Shown in pieces: positions 1 to 8,379 of a stretch of DNA of 64,000 bases (its first letter is position 1; each line of letters opens with the position of its first letter). Made by a program: the position numbers and the translations under genes. The stretch covers positions 49,458-113,457 of the forward strand of contig CAKOMS010000001.1 of the NCBI GenBank assembly GCA_934096735.1, written 5' to 3'. Under the pieces are notes generated by a model that made no database searches, was not told where the DNA came from, and was given only the letters and a program-made list of their open reading frames with translations. Source of the DNA: an uncultured Bacilli bacterium (GTDB lineage Bacteria; Bacillota_I; Bacilli_A; RF39; UBA660).

Positions 1-1442
1 TAGCAGATGCTATTGCAAGATATAAAAGACTTGCAGGATATGATGTTTATTTTCAAACTGGTACTGATGAACACGGATTGAAAATTGAGACAAAAGCTAA
101 AGAAAAAGGAGTAACTCCTAAAGAATATGTTGATGTTATAATTGATAATGCAAAAGATTTATGGAAAAGTTTAAATATTTCATATGACTTTTTTATAAGA
201 ACTACTGATGAATTTCATGTTCGTAGAGTTCAAAAAATATTTGAAAAGTTATATGAAAAAGGTGATATATATAAGGGAGAGTATAAAGGATTATATTGTG
301 TACCATGTGAATCATTTTGGACTGAAACACAAGCTGTAGATAATAAATGTCCTGATTGTGGTAGAGATGTTACAGTTGTTACAGAAGAAGCTTATTTCTT
401 TAAATTAAGTAAATATCAAAAAAAATTGGAAGAATTTTATGAACAAAATCCTAATTTTATAAGTCCTGTATCTAGAAAGAACGAAATGTTAAATAATTTT
501 ATAAAACCTGGATTAGAAGATTTATGTGTGTCAAGAACTAGCTTTAAATGGGGAATACCTGTATCTTTTGATCCAAATCATGTTATTTATGTTTGGATAG
601 ATGCTCTTAGTAATTATATTACTAGTTTAGGTTATCCAGAAGATGATAAAAAGTTAAAAAAATATTGGCCTGCTGATTTACATTTAGTTGGTAAGGAAAT
701 AGTAAGATTTCATACAATTATATGGCCTGCTCTTCTTATGGCTTTAGATTTACCACTTCCTAAGCAAGTTTTTGGACATGGTTGGTTAATTATTGATGGC
801 GGAAAAATAAGCAAGAGTTTAGGCAATTATAAAGATCCTAGAGAGTATATTAATTCATATGGAGTAGATGCTGTAAGATATTTTGCTTTAAGAGAAGTAC
901 CATTTGGTAGTGATGGTAATTTTAGTGAAAGTGCATTAATTACTAGAACAAATGGAGATCTTGCTAATATTTTAGGTAATTTAGTTAGTAGAACAATTCA
1001 AATGGGAATTAAATACTTTAATGGGGAAGTAGAAAATAAAAATGTTTCCGAAAAAATAGATGAAGATTTAATTAATAGTACATATAATTTGAAAGATCTT
1101 GTTGATGAGAAAATGAATGAATTTAAAATTAATGAAGCTTTAGAATTAATATTTGATGTACTTAGAAAATGTAACAAGTATATTGATGATACAACCCCAT
1201 GGATTCTTGCAAAAGATGAAAATAATTTAGATAGACTTGAAACAGTTATTTATAATTTATTAGATAGTATTAGAGTTTGTGCAACACTTTTAGATGCATT
1301 TATTCCTGAGACTAGTGAAAAAATATTTGATGGATTAAAGATATCTAAACAAACATTTGATGATATTAATAAAAAAGTAAATAAATATAGTTTGGGATTA
1401 GTTAAACCTGATAACTTATTTGAACGTATTAAGGAGGATTAA
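1..1442 (+). CDS. metG: Methionyl-tRNA synthetase, 5'-truncated by window edge
   Basis: The gene charges tRNA-Met with methionine in the cytoplasm. The reading frame is open from base 3, where GTDEHGLKI is the conserved block after the HIGH motif; the HIGH motif and start lie outside the window. A zinc-knuckle pattern CVPC...CPDC is seen around residues 75-95 of the visible part, and the class I KMSKS loop appears as KISKS. The anticodon-binding helical domain follows. The protein stops without the C-terminal Trbp111/EMAP-like tRNA-binding domain found in many long MetG proteins. The stop overlaps the tatD start by one base and an AAGGAGG sequence precedes it, so the two genes are translationally linked. 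Synteny metG-tatD matches B. subtilis. Identification is near certain. Confidence 0.97.
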   Translation, partial: ADAIARYKRLAGYDVYFQTGTDEHGLKIETKAKEKGVTPKEYVDVIIDNAKDLWKSLNISYDFFIRTTDEFHVRRVQKIFEKLYEKGDIYKGEYKGLYCVPCESFWTETQAVDNKCPDCGRDVTVVTEEAYFFKLSKYQKKLEEFYEQNPNFISPVSRKNEMLNNFIKPGLEDLCVSRTSFKWGIPVSFDPNHVIYVWIDALSNYITSLGYPEDDKKLKKYWPADLHLVGKEIVRFHTIIWPALLMALDLPLPKQVFGHGWLIIDGGKISKSLGNYKDPREYINSYGVDAVRYFALREVPFGSDGNFSESALITRTNGDLANILGNLVSRTIQMGIKYFNGEVENKNVSEKIDEDLINSTYNLKDLVDEKMNEFKINEALELIFDVLRKCNKYIDDTTPWILAKDENNLDRLETVIYNLLDSIRVCATLLDAFIPETSEKIFDGLKISKQTFDDINKKVNKYSLGLVKPDNLFERIKED

Positions 1443-2203
1443 TGTTTGTAGATTCTCATTGTCATTTGTTTAGTGAATATTATGATGATATTAATGAAAT
1501 AGTCGAAAATTCTAGTTCTAAAGGGATAAGTTATTTAATTAATAATGGATGTAATTCAAAGAGTAATAAAGAAATTATTGATTTAATAAGTAAATATAAA
1601 AATATGTATGGTGCAATTGGTATTCATCCAGAAGATGTTGATAATTATTCTTTAGACGATATTAATTTTATAGTTAATAATTTAAATAATAAAAAAATTA
1701 TTGCTATTGGTGAAATAGGATTAGATTATTATTATACAAAGGAAAATAAAGATAAACAAATTGAATTATTTGAAAGACAATTAGAAATTGCAGAACACAA
1801 AAATATTCCTGTAATAGTTCACTCTAGAGATGCTACTCAAGATACAATAAATATATTAAAGAAATATAAAGTAAAAGGTGTTATTCATTCATTTAGTGGT
1901 TCAAAAGAAACTGCTAAAGAGTATATTAAAATGGGATTTTTGTTAGGTATAAATGGGGTTATAACTTTTAAAAATTGTAATATTAAAGATGTATATAAAG
2001 AAATTGGTTTAAATAATGTTATATTTGAAACTGATTCTCCTTATCTTACACCAGTACCTTTTAGAGGTAAGAAAAATGATCCTAGCAAAATAATTGATAT
2101 AGTAGATTTTATTTCTAACGAGTTTAGTATACCTATTCAAGAGTTATCAAAAATTAGTAATAAAAATGTACAAGATGTGTTTGGAATTAATGTTGAAAAG
2201 TAA
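1442..2203 (+). CDS. tatD: TatD-family metal-dependent hydrolase/DNase
   Basis: This is a TIM-barrel amidohydrolase-superfamily enzyme of the TatD/YabD type, probably a 3'-5' exonuclease in DNA quality control; the family function is established but its precise cellular role is debated. The metal ligands are visible as DSHCHL at the N-terminus, GEIGLDYY in the middle, VIVHSRDA, then HSFSGS and the late ETDSPYL motif. The length of 253 residues is normal. It overlaps the metG stop by one base and ends in a perfect hairpin terminator whose left arm lies inside the last codons. Confidence 0.95.
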   Translation: MFVDSHCHLFSEYYDDINEIVENSSSKGISYLINNGCNSKSNKEIIDLISKYKNMYGAIGIHPEDVDNYSLDDINFIVNNLNNKKIIAIGEIGLDYYYTKENKDKQIELFERQLEIAEHKNIPVIVHSRDATQDTINILKKYKVKGVIHSFSGSKETAKEYIKMGFLLGINGVITFKNCNIKDVYKEIGLNNVIFETDSPYLTPVPFRGKKNDPSKIIDIVDFISNEFSIPIQELSKISNKNVQDVFGINVEK

Positions 2204-2222
2204 TATGTTTTCAACATTTTTT
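2191..2222 (+). terminator. Rho-independent terminator of metG-tatD
   Basis: A perfect 9-bp inverted repeat TGTTGAAAA / TTTTCAACA with an 8-base loop spans the tatD stop codon and is followed by a T tract. Confidence 0.8.
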
Positions 2223-2231
2223 GAGCAAATT

Positions 2232-2260
2232 TTGACAAATAAATATATGTTATGTATAAT
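2232..2260 (+). promoter_or_regulatory. Consensus sigma-A promoter for the 3D-domain gene and rsmA
   Basis: TTGACA at 2232-2237 and TATAAT at 2255-2260 are separated by exactly 17 bases, giving a full-consensus housekeeping promoter directly after the tatD terminator. Confidence 0.85.
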
Positions 2261-2284
2261 TTAATTGTAGAAAGTGATGATTAA

Positions 2285-2827
2285 ATGAAAAGTATGATTA
2301 ATAAATTAAGTAAAAGTATTATAATTTTATTTATTGTTGTTATTTCTACTAGTTATGTTTATGTAATAGAAACTAAAAGTCAAAGTGATAATATTAATAA
2401 AACTGTTAATCTTTCTACAATGGCATTAAAAGTAGAAGAGTTTGAAAAAAATAATATATATAGAGCAAAAGATACTTTTACTGGAGATTTAACTGGATAT
2501 GTTTTTAATTGTCCTTTATGTTCTGGAAGACTTGCTTGTAAATCTAGTTATGATATAACTGATGGCAGAGATTATTATGATGATGAATTATACGGAAGAG
2601 TAAAAATAGTAGCATCTTCTAGTAATTTACCATGTGGTTCAATTATTAGATTTAATTCTTCAAGAGTGAGTTCAGATCCAGTAGTTGCAATTGTATTAGA
2701 TCGTGGTGTAAGAGGAAATTCTTTAGACTTATTAACTACAAGTTTAAATTCTGCTTATACTTTAGGTAGAAGTGTTATTTCTTATGATGTTTTAAGAAAA
2801 GGGTGGAGTTTTTCTAATGAAAGCTAA
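2285..2827 (+). CDS. Secreted 3D-domain protein (YabE/YocH C-terminal type)
   Basis: The protein has an N-terminal hydrophobic segment (about residues 8-28), consistent with a signal peptide or anchor. Its C-terminal domain carries the 3D-type double-psi beta-barrel pattern: GDLTGY, a cysteine-rich CPLCSGRLAC stretch, LPCGSIIRF and a late VLDRGVRGNSLDL segment. Such domains occur in lytic transglycosylase-like cell-wall proteins, including YabE, which is encoded at this same position in B. subtilis. The G5/DUF348 repeats of YabE are missing, so this is a short version of 180 residues. The 3' end overlaps rsmA by 11 bases. The wall-remodelling role is inferred from family and context. Confidence 0.75.
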   Translation: MKSMINKLSKSIIILFIVVISTSYVYVIETKSQSDNINKTVNLSTMALKVEEFEKNNIYRAKDTFTGDLTGYVFNCPLCSGRLACKSSYDITDGRDYYDDELYGRVKIVASSSNLPCGSIIRFNSSRVSSDPVVAIVLDRGVRGNSLDLLTTSLNSAYTLGRSVISYDVLRKGWSFSNES

Positions 2828-3602
2828 AAAAAGTTTAGGGCAAAATTTTTTAATAGATTATAATATAATTGATAAAATATGTGATTGTATAAATGCTAAG
2901 GAAAATGATTTAATAGTTGAAATTGGACCTGGTATGGGAGCCCTTACTAAAAAGTTAAGAGAAAAAAAATGTATGCTAATTTGTTATGAAATAGATGAAG
3001 ATATGCATAAATATTTAGATAAATATGTAGATAGTTATACTAAAATTATTTTTAAAGATATATTATTATCAGATGTTTTAGAAGACATAAAGGATATTAA
3101 ATATAATAGATTATATGTTGTAGGAAATTTACCTTATTATATAACAACACCAATAATTAAAAGACTAATTACTTTAAATTTAAATGCAAGTGAAATGATT
3201 TTTATGGTACAAGATGAAGTTGCTGATAGATTTACTGCTCATTGTAGGTCTAAAGAATATGGTAGTATAACATTATATTTAAAATATTATTTTGATGTAG
3301 AAAAGTTATTTAATGTTAGTAAAAAATGTTTTAATCCAGTACCTAAAGTTGAAAGTGCAATTATAAAATTTACTAAAAGAAAAGATAAATTAGATGTTTT
3401 AGAAGAAAGTTATTTTAAATTAATTAATGATGCTTTTAGAATGAAAAGAAAAAATATTAAAAATAATTTAATAAATTACGATTTAGATATAGTAAAAAGT
3501 GTACTAAATAAATATGGATATGATTTAAGTAGTAGAGCAGAAGAATTACCTGAAGAAGTTTTTATAGAGTTATGTAATGAACTTAGTAAAAAAAATCATT
3601 AA
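2817..3602 (+). CDS. rsmA: 16S rRNA adenine dimethyltransferase RsmA (KsgA)
   Basis: RsmA dimethylates two adjacent adenosines in the 3' terminal hairpin of 16S rRNA, using S-adenosylmethionine, as a late step in 30S maturation. Visible motifs are KKSLGQNFLID at the N-terminus, the SAM-binding VEIGPGMGALT at about residues 34-44, and the catalytic NLPYYI at about residues 102-107. The length of 261 residues is slightly short for the family (about 270-290). Its start lies inside the end of the upstream 3D gene, implying coupling. The rnmV (5S rRNA maturase) gene that often precedes it in Bacillus is not here. Confidence 0.96.
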   Translation: MKAKKSLGQNFLIDYNIIDKICDCINAKENDLIVEIGPGMGALTKKLREKKCMLICYEIDEDMHKYLDKYVDSYTKIIFKDILLSDVLEDIKDIKYNRLYVVGNLPYYITTPIIKRLITLNLNASEMIFMVQDEVADRFTAHCRSKEYGSITLYLKYYFDVEKLFNVSKKCFNPVPKVESAIIKFTKRKDKLDVLEESYFKLINDAFRMKRKNIKNNLINYDLDIVKSVLNKYGYDLSSRAEELPEEVFIELCNELSKKNH

Positions 3603-3640
3603 AATACATGATAGTTATAATCTTGTATTTTTTTGTTTTT
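3601..3640 (+). terminator. Terminator after rsmA
   Basis: A 12-bp stem with one mismatch (3601-3612 against 3620-3631) and a 7-base loop runs into a T-rich tail, directly at the rsmA stop codon. Confidence 0.75.
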
Positions 3641-3641
3641 C

Positions 3642-3669
3642 TTCTATTTTTATAGAAATAACATATAAT
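3642..3669 (+). promoter_or_regulatory. Putative sporulation sigma (E/K-type) promoter of yabG
   Basis: CATATAAT at 3662-3669 matches the CATAnnnT -10 element of sigma-E and sigma-K. A weak TTCTATT at 3642-3648 is 13 bases upstream. The same box precedes yabP and gerQ in this window, and B. subtilis yabG is under sporulation sigma control. The assignment is by pattern only. Confidence 0.5.
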
Positions 3670-3684
3670 TTAATGGTGATTTGA

Positions 3685-4461
3685 ATGGATTTTAAAGTAG
3701 GAGATTATGTAACTAGGAAAAGTTATAATAATGATACTGTATTTAAAATAATTAATATTGTTTCTGATATTGCTTATTTAAAAGGTACTGAAGTTAGATT
3801 ATATGCAGATAGTGATTTAAGTGATTTAATAAAGTGTGAAGTGCCTAGAGAAGATAAATTTTTTGAAGATGAAGTTAGAGGAAATAAAATAACTGAAAAA
3901 GATGATTATTTTTACTTACCTGGTAAAATATTACATATTGATGGCGATGAAGAGTATTTAGAAAAGTGTTTAAAATTTTATAAAAGTTCTGGTGTTTATG
4001 CAATTGGCAAAAAAATAAAAGAAGAAAATATGTATGAACAAATACCACTTCTTTTAAAAGAGTATAAACCTGATATTATTATTATTACTGGACATGATGC
4101 ATATTATAAGAAAAAAGGAAGTATAAAAGATATTAATAACTATAAAAATACTAAGTTTTTTATTAAAGCAATTAAGTCTGCTAGAAGTTATGAAAAAAGT
4201 CATGAGAAGTTAGTTATTATAGCAGGTGCTTGTCAAAGTAATTATGAAGAACTTATTAAAGCTGGGGCTAATTATGCAAGTAGTCCTAAAAGGGTTAACA
4301 TTCATGCTCTTGATCCTGCAATAATTGCTGTTACTGTTGCACTTACAGAAAGAAGTAAAGCAATTGATTTAAAAGGATTGTTAGAACTTACAAAGTATGG
4401 TAAGGATGGTATGGGTGGCATAATGGGTAATGGTATTATGTATGTGGGGTATCCTAGATGA
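3685..4461 (+). CDS. yabG: Sporulation-specific protease YabG
   Basis: YabG is a mother-cell protease that processes spore coat proteins in B. subtilis and preproteins of germination regulators in Clostridioides. The start fits the family (MDFKVGDYVTRKSYNNDTVF), and conserved blocks include LPGKILHIDGD, IIITGHDAYYKKKG, VIIAGACQSNYEELIKAGANYASSP and the C-terminal LTKYGKDGMGGI. At 258 residues it is a little shorter than the roughly 290-residue B. subtilis protein. The gene follows rsmA and overlaps veg by ATGA, as in Bacillus. A sporulation-type -10 box lies just upstream. Its presence is strong evidence for an endospore-forming ancestry. Confidence 0.94.
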   Translation: MDFKVGDYVTRKSYNNDTVFKIINIVSDIAYLKGTEVRLYADSDLSDLIKCEVPREDKFFEDEVRGNKITEKDDYFYLPGKILHIDGDEEYLEKCLKFYKSSGVYAIGKKIKEENMYEQIPLLLKEYKPDIIIITGHDAYYKKKGSIKDINNYKNTKFFIKAIKSARSYEKSHEKLVIIAGACQSNYEELIKAGANYASSPKRVNIHALDPAIIAVTVALTERSKAIDLKGLLELTKYGKDGMGGIMGNGIMYVGYPR

Positions 4462-4670
4462 ATATAGATTTAATAAGAGAAAAAATTGAATCAAATATTA
4501 ATAAAAGAGTAATAGTTACACATTATGGACTTAGAAATAAAATTAATAGATATGAAGGGGTTTTATATAAAACGTATCCAAATATATTTTCAATAATAAG
4601 TGATGGAGTAGAAAAAAGTTTTTCTTATAATGATTATATTACAGGAGATATAAAAATAAAATTTTTTTAA
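4458..4670 (+). CDS. veg: Veg protein
   Basis: This 70-residue protein matches the Veg family (small SH3/Sm-like fold), with IREKIESNINKRV near the N-terminus and YPNIFSI plus SFSYNDYITGDIKI at the end. In B. subtilis Veg influences biofilm genes and is transcribed strongly in growth; its biochemical function is not settled. Here it lacks its own visible promoter and overlaps yabG by four bases (ATGA), so at least part of its expression should follow yabG. Confidence 0.92.
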   Translation: MNIDLIREKIESNINKRVIVTHYGLRNKINRYEGVLYKTYPNIFSIISDGVEKSFSYNDYITGDIKIKFF

Positions 4671-4742
4671 AATTTATTGAATAAATTAGTAATATATTAT
4701 AAAATGGTGTTAAGTTGTGATAAACATGATAGGAGTGATAAT

Positions 4743-5006
4743 ATGGAAATTACAGAAGTTAGAATTCACAAAGCAAATGGGGATGGTTCAAAGTTAAAAG
4801 CTTATGCAACAGTAACTATCGATGATTGTTTTTTAATAAGCAACATTAGAATTATACAAGGAGAGAATAGATTATTTTGTGCTATGCCAAGTCGTAGACT
4901 TGCTGATGGACGTTTTGATGATATAGTTCATCCAATGAATCAAGAAACTAGAGATTTATTTGAGTCAAAAATTTTAGATAAATATAAAAAAGAAATTGCT
5001 GAATAA
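4743..5006 (+). CDS. spoVG: SpoVG RNA/DNA-binding regulator
   Basis: The sequence MEITEVRIHKANGDGSKLKA opens this 87-residue protein, and RLFCAMPSRRLADGRFDDIVHP is the family core. SpoVG is a small nucleic-acid-binding regulator that affects cell division and sporulation in Bacillus and virulence or cell-wall genes in other Firmicutes. The start at 4743 is chosen because AGGAG lies at 4731-4735, 7 bases before it; the frame is open further upstream (to a TTG at 4677) but that extension is unlike the family. It sits between veg and yabP in the same orientation and has its own terminator. Confidence 0.95.
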   Translation: MEITEVRIHKANGDGSKLKAYATVTIDDCFLISNIRIIQGENRLFCAMPSRRLADGRFDDIVHPMNQETRDLFESKILDKYKKEIAE

Positions 5007-5030
5007 TTGTTAATTATTAGATTATTTAGA

Positions 5031-5058
5031 ACTGCTAGATTTTACTAGTGGTTTTTTT
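5031..5058 (+). terminator. Terminator after spoVG
   Basis: An 8-bp stem (ACTGCTAG pairing with CTAGTGGT, two G-U pairs), loop of 6 and a run of seven T bases. Confidence 0.7.
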
Positions 5059-5087
5059 GTTATATTAAATATGTTATTACATATAAT
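5059..5087 (+). promoter_or_regulatory. Sigma-E-like promoter of yabPQ
   Basis: GTTATATT at 5059-5066 and CATATAAT at 5080-5087 are separated by 13 bases. This closely resembles the sigma-E consensus (k-m-ATATT, about 13-14 bases, CATACAnT). In B. subtilis yabP and yabQ are sigma-E dependent mother-cell genes. Confidence 0.62.
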
Positions 5088-5101
5088 TTAATGGAGGAAT
5101 T

Positions 5102-5392
5102 ATGGAAAGTAATAATGATATTAAAACTTATGGAAGTCATGAAGTAAAATTAGTTGATAGAAATATTTTAAACATGAATGGGATAAATAAGATTATTTCA
5201 TTTGATGAAGAAGAATTTTTGATGGAAAGTGTTATGGGGAGTATTGTGCTTAAAGGGGAAGGATTAGAACTTATAAAACTTGATAATCATGATGGTAGTA
5301 TTAAAATAAAGGGAAAGATTAATAGTATTGCTTATGTTGTAGATAATAAAATTAAAGATAAAGAATCATTTATACAAAAGTTATTTAAATAA
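5102..5392 (+). CDS. yabP: Spore coat/cortex assembly protein YabP
   Basis: The 96-residue protein fits the YabP/YqfC family: HEVKLVDRNILNMNGI at the start, then ISFDEEEFLMES, and LIKLDNHDGSIKIKGKI. In B. subtilis YabP is made in the mother cell and is needed for spore coat and cortex formation. The gene overlaps yabQ by one base and precedes divIC, exactly the Bacillus order. Upstream lies a sigma-E-like promoter. Confidence 0.93.
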   Translation: MESNNDIKTYGSHEVKLVDRNILNMNGINKIISFDEEEFLMESVMGSIVLKGEGLELIKLDNHDGSIKIKGKINSIAYVVDNKIKDKESFIQKLFK

Positions 5393-5694
5393 TGAATAGT
5401 GTTAATCAAATCATTTCCTTTATTGTTTCATTTTTGTATGGTTTTATATTTTTTTTGTTAACGAAGGTTAATTTTTATTTAATAGAGCAATTAAAGAACA
5501 TAATAAAAAATATTATTACAGTTGTTTTTGTTTTAGATATGATTTTTTTGTATATATTAATTTTATATAAAATTAATGGTGGATACTTTCATATTTATTT
5601 TATTGTTACAGTGGTGTTTGGTTATATAATATCTTTTGGTTTTTATAAAAAGTTTTTTAGTAAAATTAATGTAAAACATATTTTTAAACATTGA
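5392..5694 (+). CDS. yabQ: Spore cortex membrane protein YabQ (short form)
   Basis: This is a small integral membrane protein with about three hydrophobic segments (residues 6-24, 38-55, 64-85), in the YabQ position between yabP and divIC. YabQ is needed for spore cortex formation in B. subtilis. The family member there is about twice as long; this one ends after 100 residues and lacks a long C-terminal part. Recognition rests on context, hydrophobic profile and the N-terminal VSFLYGFIFFL segment more than on strong motifs. Confidence 0.8.
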   Translation: MNSVNQIISFIVSFLYGFIFFLLTKVNFYLIEQLKNIIKNIITVVFVLDMIFLYILILYKINGGYFHIYFIVTVVFGYIISFGFYKKFFSKINVKHIFKH

Positions 5695-5744
5695 TTTATT
5701 AAATGTTTTGTGATATCTCTTTTATAAGAATGGAATGTTGAAAG

Positions 5745-6047
5745 ATGGCTAAAAAGACTAGTAGAAAAGAAAAAAAGAGATTAGTAATTATTAGTTTTGC
5801 AATAATTTTATTGCTTATTGTTTTAGTTGGTAGTGTTTATAGTGATTGGAAAGAAATATTAAAAAATAGAAAAAATGAAATTGAACTTAAAAATAAGTAT
5901 GAAGAGTTACTTGATAATGAAAAAAAGTTATCCGCTGAGATAACTAAATTAGAAGATGATTCTTATTTGGCAAGGTATGCAAAAGAGAAATTTATGCTTA
6001 GTAATGAAGGAGATACAATTATAATGATGGACGATAAAGATAAGTAA
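5745..6047 (+). CDS. divIC: Cell division protein DivIC (FtsB family)
   Basis: The protein has a basic N-terminus (AKKTSRKEKKRL), one membrane segment (about residues 12-30), and an extracytoplasmic coiled coil from about residue 35 to 70 with the conserved YLARYAKEKFMLSNEGD motif. DivIC pairs with FtsL and DivIB in the divisome and helps activate septal peptidoglycan synthesis. The 100-residue length and location after yabQ match Bacillus. A hairpin shared with convergent clpP follows. Confidence 0.94.
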   Translation: MAKKTSRKEKKRLVIISFAIILLLIVLVGSVYSDWKEILKNRKNEIELKNKYEELLDNEKKLSAEITKLEDDSYLARYAKEKFMLSNEGDTIIMMDDKDK

Positions 6048-6060
6048 TTGTCCATTTTTT
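6027..6060. terminator. Probable terminator between convergent divIC and clpP
   Basis: ATGGAC (6027-6032) pairs with GTCCAT (6050-6055), followed by T-rich sequence. The stem is only 6 bp with a 17-base loop, so strength is uncertain. Confidence 0.45.
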
Positions 6061-6634
6061 ATTTTTCAATTATTTTATCAATTAATCCATATTTTAATGC
6101 TTCTTCAGGATCCATAAAATTATCTCTTTCGGTATCATTTTCAACGGTTTTTAAATCTTTATTTGTGACATTTGCAAGTATTTTATTAAGTTTATTTTTT
6201 GTTTTAATAATTCTATCTGCTGCTATTTTTATATCTGTTGCTTGCCCTCCTGCTCCTCCAAGTGGTTGATGAATCATTATTTCGGAATTTGGTAAGCTAT
6301 ATCTTTTACCTTTAGTACCATTTGCAAGTAAAAATGCTCCCATTGATGCACATTCTCCTATACATATAGTTATAACGTCACTTTTAATATAATTCATGGT
6401 ATCATATATGGCCATTCCACTTGTAATTGATCCACCAGGAGAATTGATATATAAATATATATCTTTTTTATTTAAACTGTCTAAATAAAGAAGTTCGGAC
6501 ACTACAATTGATGATAATGCATCATTTATTTCTCCAGTAATAAACACTATTCTGTCATTTAAAAGTCTTGAGTATAAATCATATGCATATTCTTTATTAC
6601 TACTTTTTTCTACTACTGTTGGAATTATATTCAT
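6059..6634 (-). CDS. clpP: ATP-dependent Clp protease proteolytic subunit
   Basis: ClpP forms the barrel-shaped peptidase that works with Clp ATPases in protein turnover. The catalytic triad is visible: Ser in [11 protein letters not shown] (about residue 98), His in IMIHQPLGG (about 123) and Asp in [10 protein letters not shown] (about 172). The substrate groove motif YINSPGGSI is present. Length (191) is normal. It is monocistronic on the minus strand and divergent from the nucleoside kinase; the two promoters overlap at their -35 boxes. No CtsR-type heptad repeat was recognised upstream. Confidence 0.97.
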   Translation of the reverse strand: MNIIPTVVEKSSNKEYAYDLYSRLLNDRIVFITGEINDALSSIVVSELLYLDSLNKKDIYLYINSPGGSITSGMAIYDTMNYIKSDVITICIGECASMGAFLLANGTKGKRYSLPNSEIMIHQPLGGAGGQATDIKIAADRIIKTKNKLNKILANVTNKDLKTVENDTERDNFMDPEEALKYGLIDKIIEK

Positions 6635-6652
6635 TTTCTCACCTATAATTAT

Positions 6653-6681
6653 AATATATAAAATAGTAAGTTTTTATTCAA
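6653..6681 (-). promoter_or_regulatory. clpP promoter
   Basis: On the minus strand TTGAAT (6681-6676) and TATATT (6658-6653) are 17 bases apart. Its -35 box overlaps that of the divergent kinase gene. Confidence 0.55.
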
Positions 6682-6705
6682 AAATTTTTTTATTTATGTT
6701 AGAAT
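6677..6705 (+). promoter_or_regulatory. Promoter of the TGS-nucleoside kinase gene
   Basis: TTCAAA (6677-6682), 17-base spacer, and TAGAAT (6700-6705) with an extended TGT just upstream. Confidence 0.5.
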
Positions 6706-6735
6706 TAGTTTATAAAGATAGTAAAGGGGTCTTTT

Positions 6736-8379
6736 ATGGAAAAAGTTGTTATTGAACTCGATACTGGTTCTAAGAAAGAATTTAATAAGAATACTACTTA
6801 CTATGATATTAGTAAGGGGTTTAATATGGATAATATTTTAGGGGTTAAAATTAATAATGAATTTCATGAACTTTCAGAAAGATCAAATAAAGATGAAAAA
6901 ATTACTTTTGTTGATATTAATGACTTAACAGGTTATAAAGTATATAAGAGTGGACTTATGTTTATATTTGAAGTTGCTTTAAAGGAAGTATTTCCTGAAT
7001 GTAATATTCTTTATCAACATAGTGTACCGAAAGGTTTTTTAGGAGAAATTGTTGGAGATAAGATTCTTACTCAAGATGATTTATCCAAAGTAAAAGAAAG
7101 AGTAGCTAAAATAGTAAATGAAAATAAATGTTTTAAGAAGTTAAATATTAAGAAGAAAGAAGCAATTGCATTTTATTTAAAAAACGGAGAAATAGAGAAA
7201 GCTAATAATATACAAAATATTAGTGATAAAGTTGTAACTTTATATGAACTAAATGGTAGATATAATTATTTTTATAGTGATATGCCTTATAGTACTGGTT
7301 TTATTTCTAAGTATGATATTGTTTATTTAGGCAGAAATAGATTAGTTTTTGTAATACCTAGTAAGGAAAGTAATGGAATGCTTCCTGAGTATGTACATTA
7401 TGATAATATAATTAATTCATTTTTAGTAGGTAAAGATTGGTTAGAAACATTAAATATGAATTATGTAACTAGTTTAAATAAAACTATTGCTAATGGAAAA
7501 ATACAGGATTTTATTAAGTCTTGTGAACTAGTATTTAATTTGAATATTTCTAAAGTAGTAGAAAAAGTTACTAATAATAGAAATATAAAATTTATTTTAA
7601 TAGCAGGTCCTTCTTCTAGTGGCAAAACTACTTCTACTAAAAGATTATCGTCATATTTGTTAGCATATGGGTTTGATCCTGTAAAACTATCTTTAGATGA
7701 TTTTTTCTTAGATAGAGAAGATTGTCCTAAAGATGAAAATGGTAATTATGATTTTGAATGTTTAACTGCTATAGATTTAGATTTATTTAATAATACTTTA
7801 GAAAAGTTACTAAATAAGGAAGAGGTAAGTATACCTACATTTAATTTTGTAAGTGGTAAAAAAGAATATGATAATAAGAAAATAAAATTAAAGGATAATA
7901 GTATTATACTTATTGAAGGTCTTCATGCATTAAATGATGAGTTACTTCCTAGTATAGATAATAAATTTAAGTACAAAATATATTTAAGTCCTTTTATTCC
8001 ATTAAATATTGATAAACAAAATTATATATCTACTATTGATCTTAGATTGATTAGAAGAATTGTTAGGGATAATAGAACTAGAGGTTATAAAGTAAATACT
8101 ACAATACATAATTGGCAAAGTGTTAGAAATGGTGAAGAAAAGTATATATTTCCTTATATACATCAAGCAGATACTATTATTAATACAGCTTTACCATATG
8201 AAATTGGAGTAGAAAAAATATATGCTGAACCACTACTTAGAAGCATTAGTGTAGAAAGTGTATATTACGAAGAAGCTAGAAGATTATTAAATTTTTTAAA
8301 AATGTTTTTTCCTATTCCAAGTGAATATGTTAATATGGACTCAATTATTAGAGAATTTATAGGAGGTAATGATGATTAG
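6736..8379 (+). CDS. Nucleoside kinase with N-terminal TGS/ThrRS-like domains
   Basis: The N-terminal 60 residues resemble a TGS domain, and the following region (to about 200) resembles the second additional domain of threonyl-tRNA synthetase. From about residue 280 a uridine-kinase-like P-loop NTPase follows, with Walker A AGPSSSGKTT (about 287-296), LSLDDFF and IILIEGLHAL. The architecture is known in Firmicutes and Thermotogae as a nucleoside (uridine/cytidine-type) kinase; the substrate cannot be assigned from sequence. Length 547. The last codons carry the Shine-Dalgarno AGGAGG for gapA and overlap it. Confidence 0.88.
   Translation: MEKVVIELDTGSKKEFNKNTTYYDISKGFNMDNILGVKINNEFHELSERSNKDEKITFVDINDLTGYKVYKSGLMFIFEVALKEVFPECNILYQHSVPKGFLGEIVGDKILTQDDLSKVKERVAKIVNENKCFKKLNIKKKEAIAFYLKNGEIEKANNIQNISDKVVTLYELNGRYNYFYSDMPYSTGFISKYDIVYLGRNRLVFVIPSKESNGMLPEYVHYDNIINSFLVGKDWLETLNMNYVTSLNKTIANGKIQDFIKSCELVFNLNISKVVEKVTNNRNIKFILIAGPSSSGKTTSTKRLSSYLLAYGFDPVKLSLDDFFLDREDCPKDENGNYDFECLTAIDLDLFNNTLEKLLNKEEVSIPTFNFVSGKKEYDNKKIKLKDNSIILIEGLHALNDELLPSIDNKFKYKIYLSPFIPLNIDKQNYISTIDLRLIRRIVRDNRTRGYKVNTTIHNWQSVRNGEEKYIFPYIHQADTIINTALPYEIGVEKIYAEPLLRSISVESVYYEEARRLLNFLKMFFPIPSEYVNMDSIIREFIGGNDD

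Noticed and set aside
6048..6269. Plus-strand open frame opposite the end of clpP
   Set aside because: It is the antisense of the well-conserved ClpP sequence, has no ribosome binding site, and starts within a terminator.
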